A stretch of DNA of 64,000 nucleotides from Pyrus communis (taxonomy: Eukaryota > Streptophyta > Magnoliopsida > Rosales > Rosaceae): the NCBI RefSeq assembly GCF_963583255.1, contig NC_084803.1, forward strand, positions 29,672,428-29,736,427. The letters run 5' to 3'. The notes under the pieces were generated by a model. That model saw only the letters and a list, made by a program, of their open reading frames with translations, ran no database searches and was not told the DNA's origin. The translations under genes and the position numbers were made by a program. Of this stretch, positions 43,176 to 55,040 are shown one piece after another. The first letter of the stretch is position 1. Each line of letters starts with the position of its first letter.

Positions 43176-45478
43176 TGATAGGAGCATATTTAGGCGACTT
43201 ACTTAGCTTGTTTTCGTGCATTTATATTGTTAATTCATAGTTGTTTTAGTAGTTTAAGCCATTTTCGTGTGTTTTTAGGTTCATATGGCTAAGGAAGCAA
43301 AAAGATGCATTTTGGAGCATTTTGGAGCAAATTAGAGATTGGAATGGATATCATATGCTTGGAGCCAAGAGGATGGACGAAATTGAAGGATTCCTAATCC
43401 ATTGCAGCCACATGCACATTCAATCATTCACACCAAAACCTTGCACATGCTTTCCCATTTCATTATTCATTCACTTTGCAGCCACCATTCACTCTTTAAT
43501 CCACATGCATTCATCATCATTCACCACACCTTGCAGCCACATGCAAATCCCTTTTATATTTCCAACCCACATGTACTTCCCCCTTTAATCATTCAAACAT
43601 CCACTCCCTTTAATCACATGCATAAATCAGCCACATGCATCTCCCATCACCATATCAGATTTCCATCATATTCACATGCATTCCATCCTTTAAAACATTG
43701 CACATGCACTCCCTTTAATTAATTAAGCCACATGCACTCCCATCCATTTCATCATTGCAGCCAACACAAGCTTTCACATGCATTTTCAGATTGTCCCCTT
43801 GCACATGCAGCCACATATTCATTGCACATGCAATTCCAACCCACATGCATCCTTTAATCATTCAAACATGCAGCCACATTCCCTCCTAGCTGTCATGTTC
43901 CCCCCATTTCACCTATAAATAAGCATCCATTGCATTCATTCTCATTGACTCTTCCATATTCCAGAAATTCGTCAAAACCTCTCCACACCCTTGCAGCAGC
44001 CACCAAAACACTTTTCTCCTCCATTTCAGCCACTCCAACCACTCCCCAAACCATTCACACCATCAAATTATCCTTAGACCTTGTGCTACAACGAAGAGGA
44101 AGATAAGAGGGCCTAAACGTTCATACAATTCAAGTTTGAGTTGTTGGAATGTTTAGGTGTTTCTTTGATTTCAATGTTTAATTTCAATACTCTTTGTTTT
44201 GTATGTTTGAGGAATGGAAGAAAAGAGTGCTTAAACGTTCATACAATTCAAGTTTGAGTTGTTGGAATGTTTAGGTGTTTCTTTGATTTCAATGTTATGA
44301 AGAACTAAACCCCCCTTAGCTAGGGGGTGATTCGAAATATATGTTTATGCTTGCATTTTGATTTGATTACTTCTAATTGCGTTTCATAAGTTGTGGATTC
44401 AATTCGTTTAACTGTTTGATTGATAACTTATTTATGTATGTTTATTGAGAGTGCACACTTAATTTTCATGCATGAATTTGACGCTAGAATATAAGTGAGT
44501 TTCACCTAATAGTTACGAACTTATATTCACAAGTAGTGGAGGTTGCTTATAAACAATCGCGTTAAACGAATTGTTGGCATAAGTTTCATGCAATCATAGT
44601 AACAAATGCCCCGTCAACACTTATAATTTTCATAGAGCGTAATGATTCTTGCTTGTATCTCTATTATGCAATCATGTAGGGGACTTGTGGGGAATGTTTT
44701 GGGTTGTCGTATGCAATCATCCAATTCAATAACGTTAGGAAGATTTGAAGGTTAATTAGTGCATCACGGTTAACTTGGGGTGTTGAGAATTAATGATTTA
44801 TTGAAATGCAATTGGAAATCGTTTTATTATGCAAGTATAACATGTATGGAGATGAACCCCTTAGCTAGCCTTCATTCCATTCATTCTATCACATTCACAT
44901 TTACATTTTGCTTTAATTTACAATCTGTACATTTTAGTTTAATTTCGTATAAACCTAAATCCCCCTTTACTTTAATGTCAAATTAGTTAGAAATACATTT
45001 AGTTTGTGTTTATAAGTGTTTTGTTTCATTTTGTTTCCCAAATTCGTCCAAAGTACTCAGGGTGCTCAAAACTGCCCAGAAAGTGTTTTTAAGGCAGTTT
45101 CGAGTGCTTTGGGTAATGTTTGAGTCTTTTGGTTTGTTTTAGTGTTTTAAAGTTTAGTTTTGCATTCTTTGAGTCTAGTATAGTGTTTTATATTGTTATT
45201 TTACGTTTGAATCAAGCCATAATCTTAAATTCGTCCAACATTGGGTTTAAGGTCAGAAACTGCCTAGTTAGTGTTTGTAGGCAGTTTTGAGTCTTTTGAA
45301 CTTGTTTTGAGTCCTTTGAGTCTTTGTGAACGTTTTTAACTTTGTTTTTATGTTTTTGAGTCAAATCCAAGTGATTAACAATCCCTCCTAATCCCCGGTC
45401 CAGAACGATCCCTACTTATACTTATACTACAATTGTCAAAAAGAGGGTTTAATTTGTGTGCGTATAAATCTCGCATCA
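43176..45478 (+). mobile_element. 5' LTR of A
   Basis: 2303 bp, TGATAGGAGCATATTTAGG to CTCGCATCA. TATA box near 43914. Collinear with 52729-55025 (offset 9553); about nine substitutions and one 6-bp indel by eye. Confidence 0.95.
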
Positions 45479-45483
45479 AATTT

Positions 45484-45501
45484 TGGCGCCGTTGCCGGGG
45501 A
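45484..45501 (+). other. Primer-binding site of A
   Basis: TGGCGCCGTTGCCGGGGA, 5 bases after the LTR. Confidence 0.9.
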
Positions 45502-45609
45502 TTAGTAAATTTGCTAATCTCTTGGATTGTTCGTTTCTGTTATGTATTTTAGTTTTAGTTTTTGATTTGTGTTTTGTTTGATTGATTTTAAGTACTAGAG
45601 AAGCACAAC

Positions 45610-46567
45610 ATGGCACTTGATAATGCTTCTCTTTTGTCACAGCTCATGGAAAGGTCCCAAATGCAAAGTGTTGATATATTTGATCTTCAATCAAGGAATA
45701 ACGTGTTTTCCAATACTTACAGTTCAGATTGGAGTGATCATTCAAACTCTATGTGGTGGGAACCTCAACATGTTCAAGAAGAAGGATATTGGCAGCCATA
45801 TGAGGAGTTCTATTCAACACCTATACACCCACCACAACCTCATATTCAATATGCCCAACCAAATTTAAGTTCGTCAATAGATTATAATCAAAAAGCTTAA
45901 CGAATTAATTTGTTTGGTGCAGGGCTCACAAAATCAAGACAATGAGGCTCGACAAGAAGACAAAAGGTTGGACCACTTGGACAAGCAAATTGGGCAGATA
46001 GCGGAGTTCGTAGGACAATTTTGCGACCAAGGCAAACTCCCTAGTTCAACCATTGTAAATCCGAAGGGAGGATTTGAAGCACCTTTGTCAGAAGCACTTA
46101 TTGCTCCTACGCCATCTAATTCAAGTAAGGTTGTTCCAATTAGTTCTAACCCCATTCCAACAAATATCCCTATTCCTTGCAGGTTCATGAATTCCAAGGA
46201 AGAAGAAAGTGAAAAAGACATCTTGGAAGCCCTTCCAAAGGTGCAAAGTAGGGAATGTCATGAATTCATCAAAGAGGACGTTCTTGAAACCACAAAATCC
46301 AAAGAAGTTAAATTTGATGACATTGGACAAGTCATAACCATCACTTGCAATCTGGCCAAGTCCAATATCCCTGAAACTTTCAAAGGAGTGGTGTTTGTCA
46401 TTGAGTTCTTATCGGACAAAACAAGTAAGTTTTTTTTTCCAAATTCCATTACATTTTATACTAACTTGCTGTTTTTTATGAATCAGGCACCTACACTAGA
46501 ATTCAAACCAATGCCGGTTCACTTCATGTATCACCTTCCATTCAAGGACCAATTCCATGCCGTTTGA
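45610..46567 (+). pseudogene. gag C-terminal half and RT-start junction of A, one frameshift
   Basis: Starts MALDNASLLSQLMERSQ, passes the DHSNSMWWE segment, then an extra A in an A run near 45890 shifts the frame (compare C, which reads on). The second open part (from about 45914) has the coiled-coil segment LDKQIGQIAEFVGQF, the CRFMNSKEEESEKDILEAL segment and the end FKDQFHAV. Capsid, protease and pol are missing. A candidate mini-intron lies at 46425-46486. Confidence 0.72.
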
Positions 46568-46576
46568 TTTTATTTA

Positions 46577-46579
<3 letters not shown>

Positions 46580-46614
<35 letters not shown>
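46580..46614 (+). repeat. 35-base poly(A) at the left edge of the antisense module, A
   Basis: A pure A run between the gag-end relic and the module. It lies on the plus strand, i.e. not the orientation expected for a poly(A) tail of the antisense transcript. Confidence 0.9.
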
Positions 46615-46619
<5 letters not shown>

Positions 46620-46660
46620 TTTATTAAAAAAGGATACTAAACATGGAGAAAGGTGGAGCT

Positions 46661-47347
46661 TCACAAAGGTTGTTTACGTGAAGCCCCACTACGAGGCGCA
46701 GAAGCGGAAGGCATAGAAGCAGAAGGCATAGAAGCGGGAGGCATAGAAGCTGGAGGCATCGGAGCGGAAGCCATCGGAGCGGGAGGCATCGGAGCTAGAG
46801 CATTCCAGGCCTCAATACTTGGGCAAGCGCTGGATGACCCAGGAAAAAGGTGCCTCTGGAGGAAAGACGAAAATGTTTGACGGTCACTTTGAATCCGACC
46901 TTCAGACTCTTGCAGTTCATCAAGCTTCCTCTTCATGCCCTACGAATAGTTATTTGCAAGCACATGCAAACTTCTATTCTCGTACTTAAGCTGCTGGATC
47001 TCTTGCTTAAGACTTTCCACCTCTGCCATCAATGATTCCACCTGACGGGAGCGGGCAAGCAGGCGTTGGCCCATGTTGGACACAGAACTCGCACACTGAA
47101 CACTAAGTGCGAGGGACTCTTGAACGGCCAACTCATCGGACCGTCCTGACAGCAGCCTACTATCTTTTGGAGTGAGGAGGTTCTTAGCTACTATTGTAGC
47201 TGTTGTGGCGTCCTGCATCACGGAGTCTTCACCTGTAAGAAGACCGTTAGAAGATAAAAAAGAAGGGCGCCATACGTTACCTAGACGCGGCGCGCCCGTA
47301 TCACTGCTATGGCTCAATTCCAAGCTAAGGTTCGATGAGTTTGCCAT
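46661..47347 (-). pseudogene. Antisense ORF of A, one premature stop
   Basis: MANSSN start at 47347. A single base change (GCCCGACGAATAG to GCCCTACGAATAG) makes a stop at 46937-46939, after the zipper and before the tail. The tail has six or so PMPSA-type repeats. Confidence 0.7.
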
Positions 47348-47914
47348 TTTTCAAAAGTGTTCAAAGAGAAGGGATGGAGTTAAATTTCAAAGGGCCGGAG
47401 TCGATTTTCAAGAATGGGAAATCTTCAGAGTGTGTTTGTTGTGGTGATCGATAGCTCAAGAAAAAAGCCAAAGCGACGCGTCCACCGATTCAAAAAGCCG
47501 GAATTTCCGGCGTAATTTAGGCAACGCTTTCTCGGCTTTTCAGAAGACGCGTTCAACTTTGTCAAAAGATTTCTTCTTTTCAGACAACACGTGGAGGCCA
47601 TCACTGCAACTACACATCTTTAGCCGACAAGCGCAAAGTTCGGCGACACTTTCGCTGCTTTTCAGAAAACGCGTGCAGCTTTTTCAAAAGGAGCCGCATC
47701 CGCACTACTACGTGTCGTTCAGAAAGCAAAGGGGCGCCTGCTCAGAAATCGAAGAGGCGTCATTCAGAAATCGAAGAGGCGCCACTATTTCGAAAAGCCG
47801 GATTTGCGGGATCAAAACGTTTGTCGACAAGGGTAAAAGAACAATACCACCACTTGATATTATCTCTATATATGTCGACCTTCGCCTTTTATGGCAAGGC
47901 AAACCTGAAGAAAA
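47348..47914. promoter_or_regulatory. Promoter-like spacer of the module, A
   Basis: The ACACGTGG G-box lies near 47587, a CTACGTGTC variant near 47707 and TATATAT near 47869. As in P, the second G-box has lost its core. Confidence 0.4.
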
Positions 47915-48256
47915 ATGCCCAACTCTCCCTCACCTCTGAGGGCGCACTCCCAGCAAAGCCTTTCGAAAGACTCAATTCTTTCTTCTTCCCCAAAGATGAT
48001 ACCAGATGCCTGGAGTACATATGACCTAGGAGGAAACAGCACAACAAATACATGTGCTGATTCATTCACCGCTTCTTCAAAAGCAAAGGTATCTCATATC
48101 ATAAAGGTCAAAAGCAAAAGTATCTCATATCATGCTCTTTCCCTGTCTTTTTCTTTGTCCTTGTTCTTACTCGCATGGCAAAGTAAAAGAAGCAATCAGC
48201 CGGCACTTGGAGTCAATCTTCCGATCTGGAGCCAACTGCCTGGAATCTATTCCTGA
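47915..48256 (+). CDS. Small conserved ORF of the module, A
   Basis: 113 codons and a stop, same length as in E1. Function unknown. Confidence 0.3.
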   Translation: MPNSPSPLRAHSQQSLSKDSILSSSPKMIPDAWSTYDLGGNSTTNTCADSFTASSKAKVSHIIKVKSKSISYHALSLSFSLSLFLLAWQSKRSNQPALGVNLPIWSQLPGIYS

Positions 48257-48791
48257 TTGCTTACCTAGCGTTGCTCTCGAGTAGTCATCTTCAACGGTTG
48301 ATACACTTCCGGAGAAGGGACCACTTCTGCAAAGGCGAGCGAGTAAGGCAAGTGAAAATGATACATTGAAGCATGTGGAGACAAACATAGGCTGAGTTAT
48401 CCTCCAACCCTTTTCAATACGAATTGGAAAGATTGAACAAAGAAACAGACCAAAGGGGTAAGCTCAGACCTTCGGGGAAGACCAAAAGAATCCTCCAGCC
48501 CAGTAGCACAAAGGAAAATCAACAAGTGGAGGAGACCAAAAGAATCCTGCTGCCCAGTTCAAGAGTAGCACAAAGGAAAATCAACGATGGGCGGAAACCA
48601 GTTCAAGAGTAAGCCTGTGGAATCACAAAGATCAAAGCCTCAATGCAATCACCAAGGAGAAGAGGGAATTTACACTCCATAACCAGATTTGCGTCCCTAA
48701 ACTCTTCTCTTTGTTAATTACATTCTGCCATGTTTAGTATGTTTAAATGCTTTTTGTGTGTTTACTTATGTTTTGTGTGAATCTATGCTTA

Positions 48792-48831
48792 AAACATTGA
48801 GGACAATGTTTGATTTAAGTGTGGGGGGGGG
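48792..48831 (+). other. AGGA-loop hairpin plus internal polypurine-like tract, A
   Basis: AAACATTG, AGGA, CAATGTTT, then AAGTGTGGGGGGGGG. Perfect stem. Confidence 0.55.
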
Positions 48832-49434
48832 TAACTAATGTTGTTAATGCAAATTCGTGGGATTTTATCACCCATAACTTCAAATGTTGTTCCTTGCTGT
48901 TTTAAGGTGTTTTTAAGTTGTTTTAGAGTGTTTTTAGTGTGTTTTGTTTTATAACTCCGAAAATCACATAAAAATTTGAAAAACATGTTTTGAAAAGCCT
49001 AAAAAGAGTGTTTTGAGTCGTTTTTGTGTGTTTGTGTCTTAGGGTACCTTCCAACACAATGATAAGGATTTGGTTTTTAATTGCTTGACTGTTAAAAAGA
49101 GTTATAAACATGGAGAGAAGTTTGATTTACTCTTGGTATATGCTTGGTTATGGTTATAATATATGACTTCACATGCAATCATAAAAGAAAAATTCGTTTT
49201 TGTAACATGCTTGAAGGAAGAAACTCATAATAACGCTACATCCCTGTGAGACTCGAGCCATTACTTTCTTTGGAGAGTTATTTTCTGTGATTCTTTGTTT
49301 TCTAAAGTCGTTGCATGATCTCATTATTCCTTGCTTGGTTGCTACTTAGAATGCAATTGTATCATGATAGAACTAAATGCTAGAACTTATATCCGTTTCA
49401 TTCAAAGCATGACATTGAATTGCATAACATATAT

Positions 49435-51621
49435 TGATAGAAGCATATTTAGGCGACTTACTTAGCTTGTTTTCGTGCATTTATATTGTTAATTCATAGT
49501 TGTTTTAGTCGTTTAAGCCATTTTCGTGTGTTTTTAGGTTCATATGGCTAAGGAAGCAAAAAGATGCATTTTGGAGCATTTTGGAGCAAAATTGGACTTG
49601 GAATGGATAGCTTATGTTTGGAGCAAAAGGAATGGACGAAATTGAAGGATTCCTAACCCATTGCAGCCACATGCACCCATAATCATTCACACCTTGCAGC
49701 CACATGCATTCACATGCATAAATCAGCCACATGCATCTCCCATCACCATATCAGATTTCCATCATATTCACATGCATTCCATCCTTTAAAACATTGCACA
49801 TGCACTCCCTTTAATTAATTAAGCCACATGCACTCCCATCCATTTCATCATTGCAGCCAACACATGCTTTCACATGCATTTTCAGATTGTCCCCTTGCAC
49901 ATGCAGCCACATATTCATTGCACATGCAATTCCAACCCACATGCATCCTTTAATCATTCAAACATGCAGCCACATTCCCTCCTAGCTGTCATGTTCCCCC
50001 CATTTCACCTATAAATAAGCATCCATTGCATTCATTCTCATTCACTCTTCCATATTCCAGAAATTCGTCAAAACCTCTCCACACCCTTGCAGCAGCCACC
50101 AAAACACTTTTCTCCTCCATTGCAGCCACTCCAACCACTCCCCAAACCATTCACACCATCAAACTATCCTTAGACCTTGTGCTACAACGAAGAGGAAGAT
50201 AAGAGGGCCTAAACGTTCATACAATTCAAGTTTGAGTTGTTGGAATGTTTAGGTGTTTCTTTGATTTCAATGTTTAATTTCAATACTCTTTGTTTTGTAC
50301 GAATGAGGAATGGAAGAGAAGAGGGCCTAAACGTTCATACAATTCAAGTTTGAGTTGTTGGAATGTTTAGGTGTTTCTTTGATTCCAATGTTTAAATTCA
50401 ACTAAACCCCCCTTGGCTAGGGGGGGATTCGAAATATATGTTTATGCTTGCATTTTGATTTGAATACTTCTAATTGCGTTTCATAAGTTGTGGATTCAAT
50501 TCGTTTAACTGTTTGATTGATAACTTATTTATGTATGTTCATTGAGAGTGCACACTTAATTTTCATGCATGAATATGACGCTAGAATATAAGTGAGTTTC
50601 ACCTAATCGTTATGAACTTATATTCACAAGTAGTGGAGGTTGCTTATAAACAATCGCGTTAAATGAATTCTTGGCATAAGTTTCATGCAATCCATAGTAA
50701 CGAATGCCTCGTCAACACTTATAATTTTCATAGAGCGTAATGATTCTTGCTTGTACCTCTTCTATGCATTCATGTTGAGGACTTGTGGGGAATGTTTTGA
50801 ATTGTCGCATGCATCATCCAATTCAATAACGTTAGGAAGATTTGAAGGTTAATTAGTGCATCACGGTTAACTTGGGGTGTTGAGTATCATAGTTTATTGA
50901 AATGCAATTGGAAATCATTTTATTATGCAAGTATAACATGTATGGAGATGAACCCCTTAGCCATTCTATCATCCATTCATTCCATTCCATCAAATTCGTT
51001 TTACAATCTGTTTAGTTTATCAACTTGTTTTGTTATTTCAATTTTCGTATAAATCTAAATCCCCCTTTACTTTAATGTCCAATTTAGTTAGAAATCAATT
51101 TAGTTTGTGCTTTTAAGTGTTTTGATTCATTTTATTTCCCAATTTCGTCCAGATTCACCAAAGTGCTCAAAACTGCCCAGAAAGTGATTTTAAGGCAGTT
51201 TTGAGTGTTTTGGGTGATGTTTGAGTCTTTTGGTTTGTTTTAATGTTTTAAGTGTTTAGTTTTACATTCTTTGAGTTAGTTTAGTGTTTTATATTGTGTT
51301 TTTACGTTCTTGAGTCAAGTTATTACTTAATTTCGTCCAAATTTGTGTTTGTGCTCAAATCTGCCCAGAAAGTGGTTTTTAGGCAGATTTGAGTGTGTTT
51401 GTGTTGTTTTGAGTCTTTTGGTTTGTCTTAGTGTTTTAAAGTTTAGTTTTGCATTCTTTGAGTCTAGTATAGTGTTTCATATTGTTATTTTACGTTTTTG
51501 AGTCAAATCCAAGTGGTTAACAATCCCTCCTAATCCCCGGTCTAGAACGATCCCTACTTATACATATACTACAATTTGACGAAAAGAGGGTTTAATTTGT
51601 GTGCGTATAATTCTCGCATCA
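49435..51621 (+). mobile_element. S4: solo LTR, 2187 bp, target duplication TATAT
   Basis: TGATAGAAGC to CTCGCATCA, with TATAT at 49430-49434 and 51622-51626. Its first third resembles Q and A, while its U5 half with two stem-loops matches S3, so it looks like a recombinant LTR. TATA box near 50010. Confidence 0.95.
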
Positions 51622-52689
51622 TATATCAAGATGAAGTTGTGTAGTTGCCACCATAGCCAAATAGCCTTACTTCCCATATTTCGTATATATTAGTTTTAAC
51701 CTTGTTGAGCCTCGTTTAGCCTATTTTCTTTGTTAACCACATCACCCCTTACCTAGCTTAGAGTAGGACTTTCCCATACCCTTGTTCTTGAGTATAGTGG
51801 AGCATGACTTAGAAGGAATTCTTTTTGAGTGACATTATTACAGAAAACAAGTGTGGGGGAAGGGATTTTTGTGTGTATGTATGTGCCTAAGTCTTAAAGG
51901 AGGCACGGAAAAAAAAATGTGGGAAAAAGAAGAAGAAAAGAAAGAAAAAGAGTGAAAATAAGTGAGAATGGACTCACAAGTGTGATTGTTGAAGAAAGGG
52001 CCCAAAAAGTTTGAATATGGCCCTAAGTTTTGTTTGACTTCCCCTTGGGTGTTCAAAGTTGACTTCTGGGTTCTAAAGGGAATTCTAAGTGCCTAATTCA
52101 ATACTTTGCTCACTATTGCTTAAAGAACGTTTGTTTTCCCTATCCTTTCATTATTAGCCAACTCCCCAAGCCCCGTTACAACCTTTGACTTCTATCTTGA
52201 TCGTTATGTGTTCAATAATGTGGAGTTTGGAATTGATATGAGCTTATGGAATCACTGGTTCTCGTTCTAAGTAGTAGCATTCCATTCATGAGATCATATA
52301 TATACATGTTAATAATTCCAGAAAATACTTTCCTTGTTATAACATATGTGAGTGTTCGTCTACATGTTTACATCAATCTTCTCACATATACCTAGTGTAG
52401 GGTGTGTAGTCAGAAAATCTGTGTGAAAAACGAGTGCATATCTTGTAAGGATTTGAGCAAATTCTCTAAGGCATGTTACTACATTCAAAACATAGTTTTA
52501 AATGCTTAATTGTGAAATAATATGTGGTGACTATGAGTAAGAATGTACTTAAGTGTGAAGATGACTAAAATCTGTGGGAATAATGATTTTTAACATGTCA
52601 TGTGCATTGGAAATCCCTGAGACGATTGTTGGAAGGTTTAGGTTGTGTTTTACTTGTTTAGTGTCGTTTTGTTTGTTTTGTTTTTTTGT

Positions 52690-52728
52690 TTTGCTCGAGG
52701 ACGAGCAAAAGAAAAGTGTGGGGGAATT
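52690..52728 (+). other. Polypurine tract of A with perfect AGGA-loop hairpin
   Basis: TTTGCTCG (52690-52697), AGGA, CGAGCAAA (52702-52709) is a perfect 8-bp stem here, followed by AAGTGTGGGGGAATT (52714-52728). Confidence 0.85.
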
Positions 52729-55025
52729 TGATAGGAGCATATTTAGGCGACTTACTTAGCTTGTTTTCGTGCATTTATATTGTTAATTCATAGTTGTTTT
52801 AGTAGTTTAAGCCATTTTCGTGTGTTTTTAGGTTCATATGGCTAAGGAAGCAAAAAGATGCATTTTGGAGCATTTTGGAGCAAATTAGAGATTGGAATGG
52901 ATATCATATGCTTGGAGCCAAGAGGATGGACGAAATTGAAGGATTCCTAATCCATTGCAGCCACATGCACATTCAATCATTCACACCAAAACCTTGCACA
53001 TGCTTTCCCATTTCATTATTCATTCACTTTGCAGCCACCATTCACTCTTTAATCCACATGCATTCATCATCATTCACCACACCTTGCAGCCACATGCAAA
53101 TCCCTTTTATATTTCCAACCCACATGCACTTCCCCCTTTAATCATTCAAACATGCACTCCCTTTAATCACATGCATAAATCAGCCACATGCATCTCCCAT
53201 CACCATATCAGATTTCCATCATATTCACATGCATTCCATCCTTTAAAACATTGCACATGCACTCCCTTTAATTAATTAAGCCACATGCACTCCCATCCAT
53301 TTCATCATTGCAGCCAACACATGCTTTCACATGCATTTTCAGATTGTCCCCTTGCACATGCAGCCACATATTCATTGCACATGCAATTCCAACCCACATG
53401 CATCCTTTAATCATTCAAACATGCAGCCACATTCCCTCCTAGCTGTCATGTTCCCCCCATTTCACCTATAAATAAGCATCCATTGCATTCATTCTCATTG
53501 ACTCTTCCATATTCCAGAAATTCGTCAAAACCTCTCCACACCCTTGCAGCAGCCACCAAAACACTTTTCTCCTCCATTTCAGCCACTCCAACCACTCCCC
53601 AAACCATTCACACCATCAAATTATCCTTAGACCTTGTGCTACAACGAAGAGGAAGATAAGAGGGCCTAAACGTTCATACAATTCAAGTTTGAGTTGTTGG
53701 AATGTTTAGGTGTTTCTTTGATTTCAATGTTTAATTTCAATACTCTTTGTTTTGTATGTTTGAGGAATGGAAGAAAAGAGTGCTTAAACGTTCATACAAT
53801 TCAAGTTTGAGTTGTTGGGATGTTTAGGTGTTTCTTTGATTTCAATGTTATGAAGAACTAAACCCCCCTTAGCTAGGGGGTGATTCGAAATATATGTTTA
53901 TGCTTGCATTTTGATTTGATTACTTCTAATTGCGTTTCATAAATTGTGGATTCAATTCGTTTAACTGTTTGATTGATAACTTATTTATGTATGTTTATTG
54001 AGAGTGCACACTTAATTTTCATGCATGAATTTGACGCTAGAATATAAGTGAGTTTCACCTAATAGTTACGAACTTATATTCACAAGTAGTGGAGGTTGCT
54101 TATAAACAATCGCGTTAAACGAATTCTTGGCATAAGTTTCATGCAATCATAGTAACAAATGCCCCGTCAATACTTATAATTTTCATAGAGCGTAATGATT
54201 CTTGCTTGTATCTCTATTATGCAATCATGTAGGGGACTTGTGGGGAATGTTTTGGGTTGTCGTATGCAATTATCCAATTCAATAACGTTAGGAAGATTTG
54301 AAGGTTAATTAGTGCATCACGGTTAACTTGGGGTGTTGAGAATTAATGATTTATTGAAATGCAATTGGAAATCGTTTTATTATGCAAGTATAACATGTAT
54401 GGAGATGAACCCCTTAGCTAGCCTTCATTCCATTCATTCTATCACATTCACATTTACATTTTGCTTTAATTTACAATCTGTACATTTTAGTTTAATTTCG
54501 TATAAACCTAAATCCCCCTTTACTTTAATGTCAAATTAGTTAGAAATACATTTAGTTTGTGTTTATAAGTGTTTTGTTTCATTTTGTTTCCCAAATTCGT
54601 CCAAAGTACTCAGGGTGCTCAAAACTGCCCAGAAAGTGTTTTTAAGGCAGTTTCGAGTGCTTTGGGTAATGTTTGAGTCTTTTGGTTTGTTTTAGTGTTT
54701 TAAAGTTTAGTTTTGCATTCTTTGAGTCTAGTATAGTGTTTTATATTGTTATTTTACGTTTGAATCAAGCCATAATCTTAAATTCGTCCAACATTGGGTT
54801 TAAGGTCAGAAACTGCCTAGTTAGTGTTTTTAGGCAGTTTTGAGTCTTTTGAACTTGTTTTGAGTCCTTTGAGTCTTTGTGAACGTTTTTAACTTTGTTT
54901 TTATGTTTTTGAGTCAAATCCAAGTGATTAACAATCCCTCCTAATCCCCGGTCCAGAACGATCCCTACTTATACTACAATTGTCAAAAAGAGGGTTTAAT
55001 TTGTGTGCGTATAAATCTCGCATCA
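52729..55025 (+). mobile_element. 3' LTR of A
   Basis: 2297 bp, TGATAGGAGC to CTCGCATCA. Unlike a normal 3' LTR it is followed by AATTTTG, the first bases found downstream of a 5' LTR, and then by the inverted copy of the same bases. Confidence 0.93.
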
Positions 55026-55040
55026 AATTTTGACAAAATT
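55026..55040. repeat. Palindromic junction of two inverted LTRs
   Basis: AATTTTG, A, CAAAATT: a perfect odd palindrome centred on 55033. Including the LTR ends, the arms match perfectly for about 65 bases and imperfectly for much of the LTRs. Confidence 0.92.

Larger units (their letters stand above)
48257..52689 (+). other. 3' non-coding region of A, containing S4
   Basis: No gene seen outside the solo LTR. The module's right edge is CAATGCA near 48642; the AGGA hairpin with purine tract is at 48792-48831; AAGTGTGGGGGAAGGG lies near 51849. Homologous to 3860-5640 of E1. Confidence 0.7.

Noticed and set aside
55026..55040. Palindrome at the X junction as a target-site duplication of B
   Set aside because: The bases correspond to the sequence downstream of a 5' LTR (AATTTTGG) and its inverse, and the right side of B has GCAAG, not these bases.
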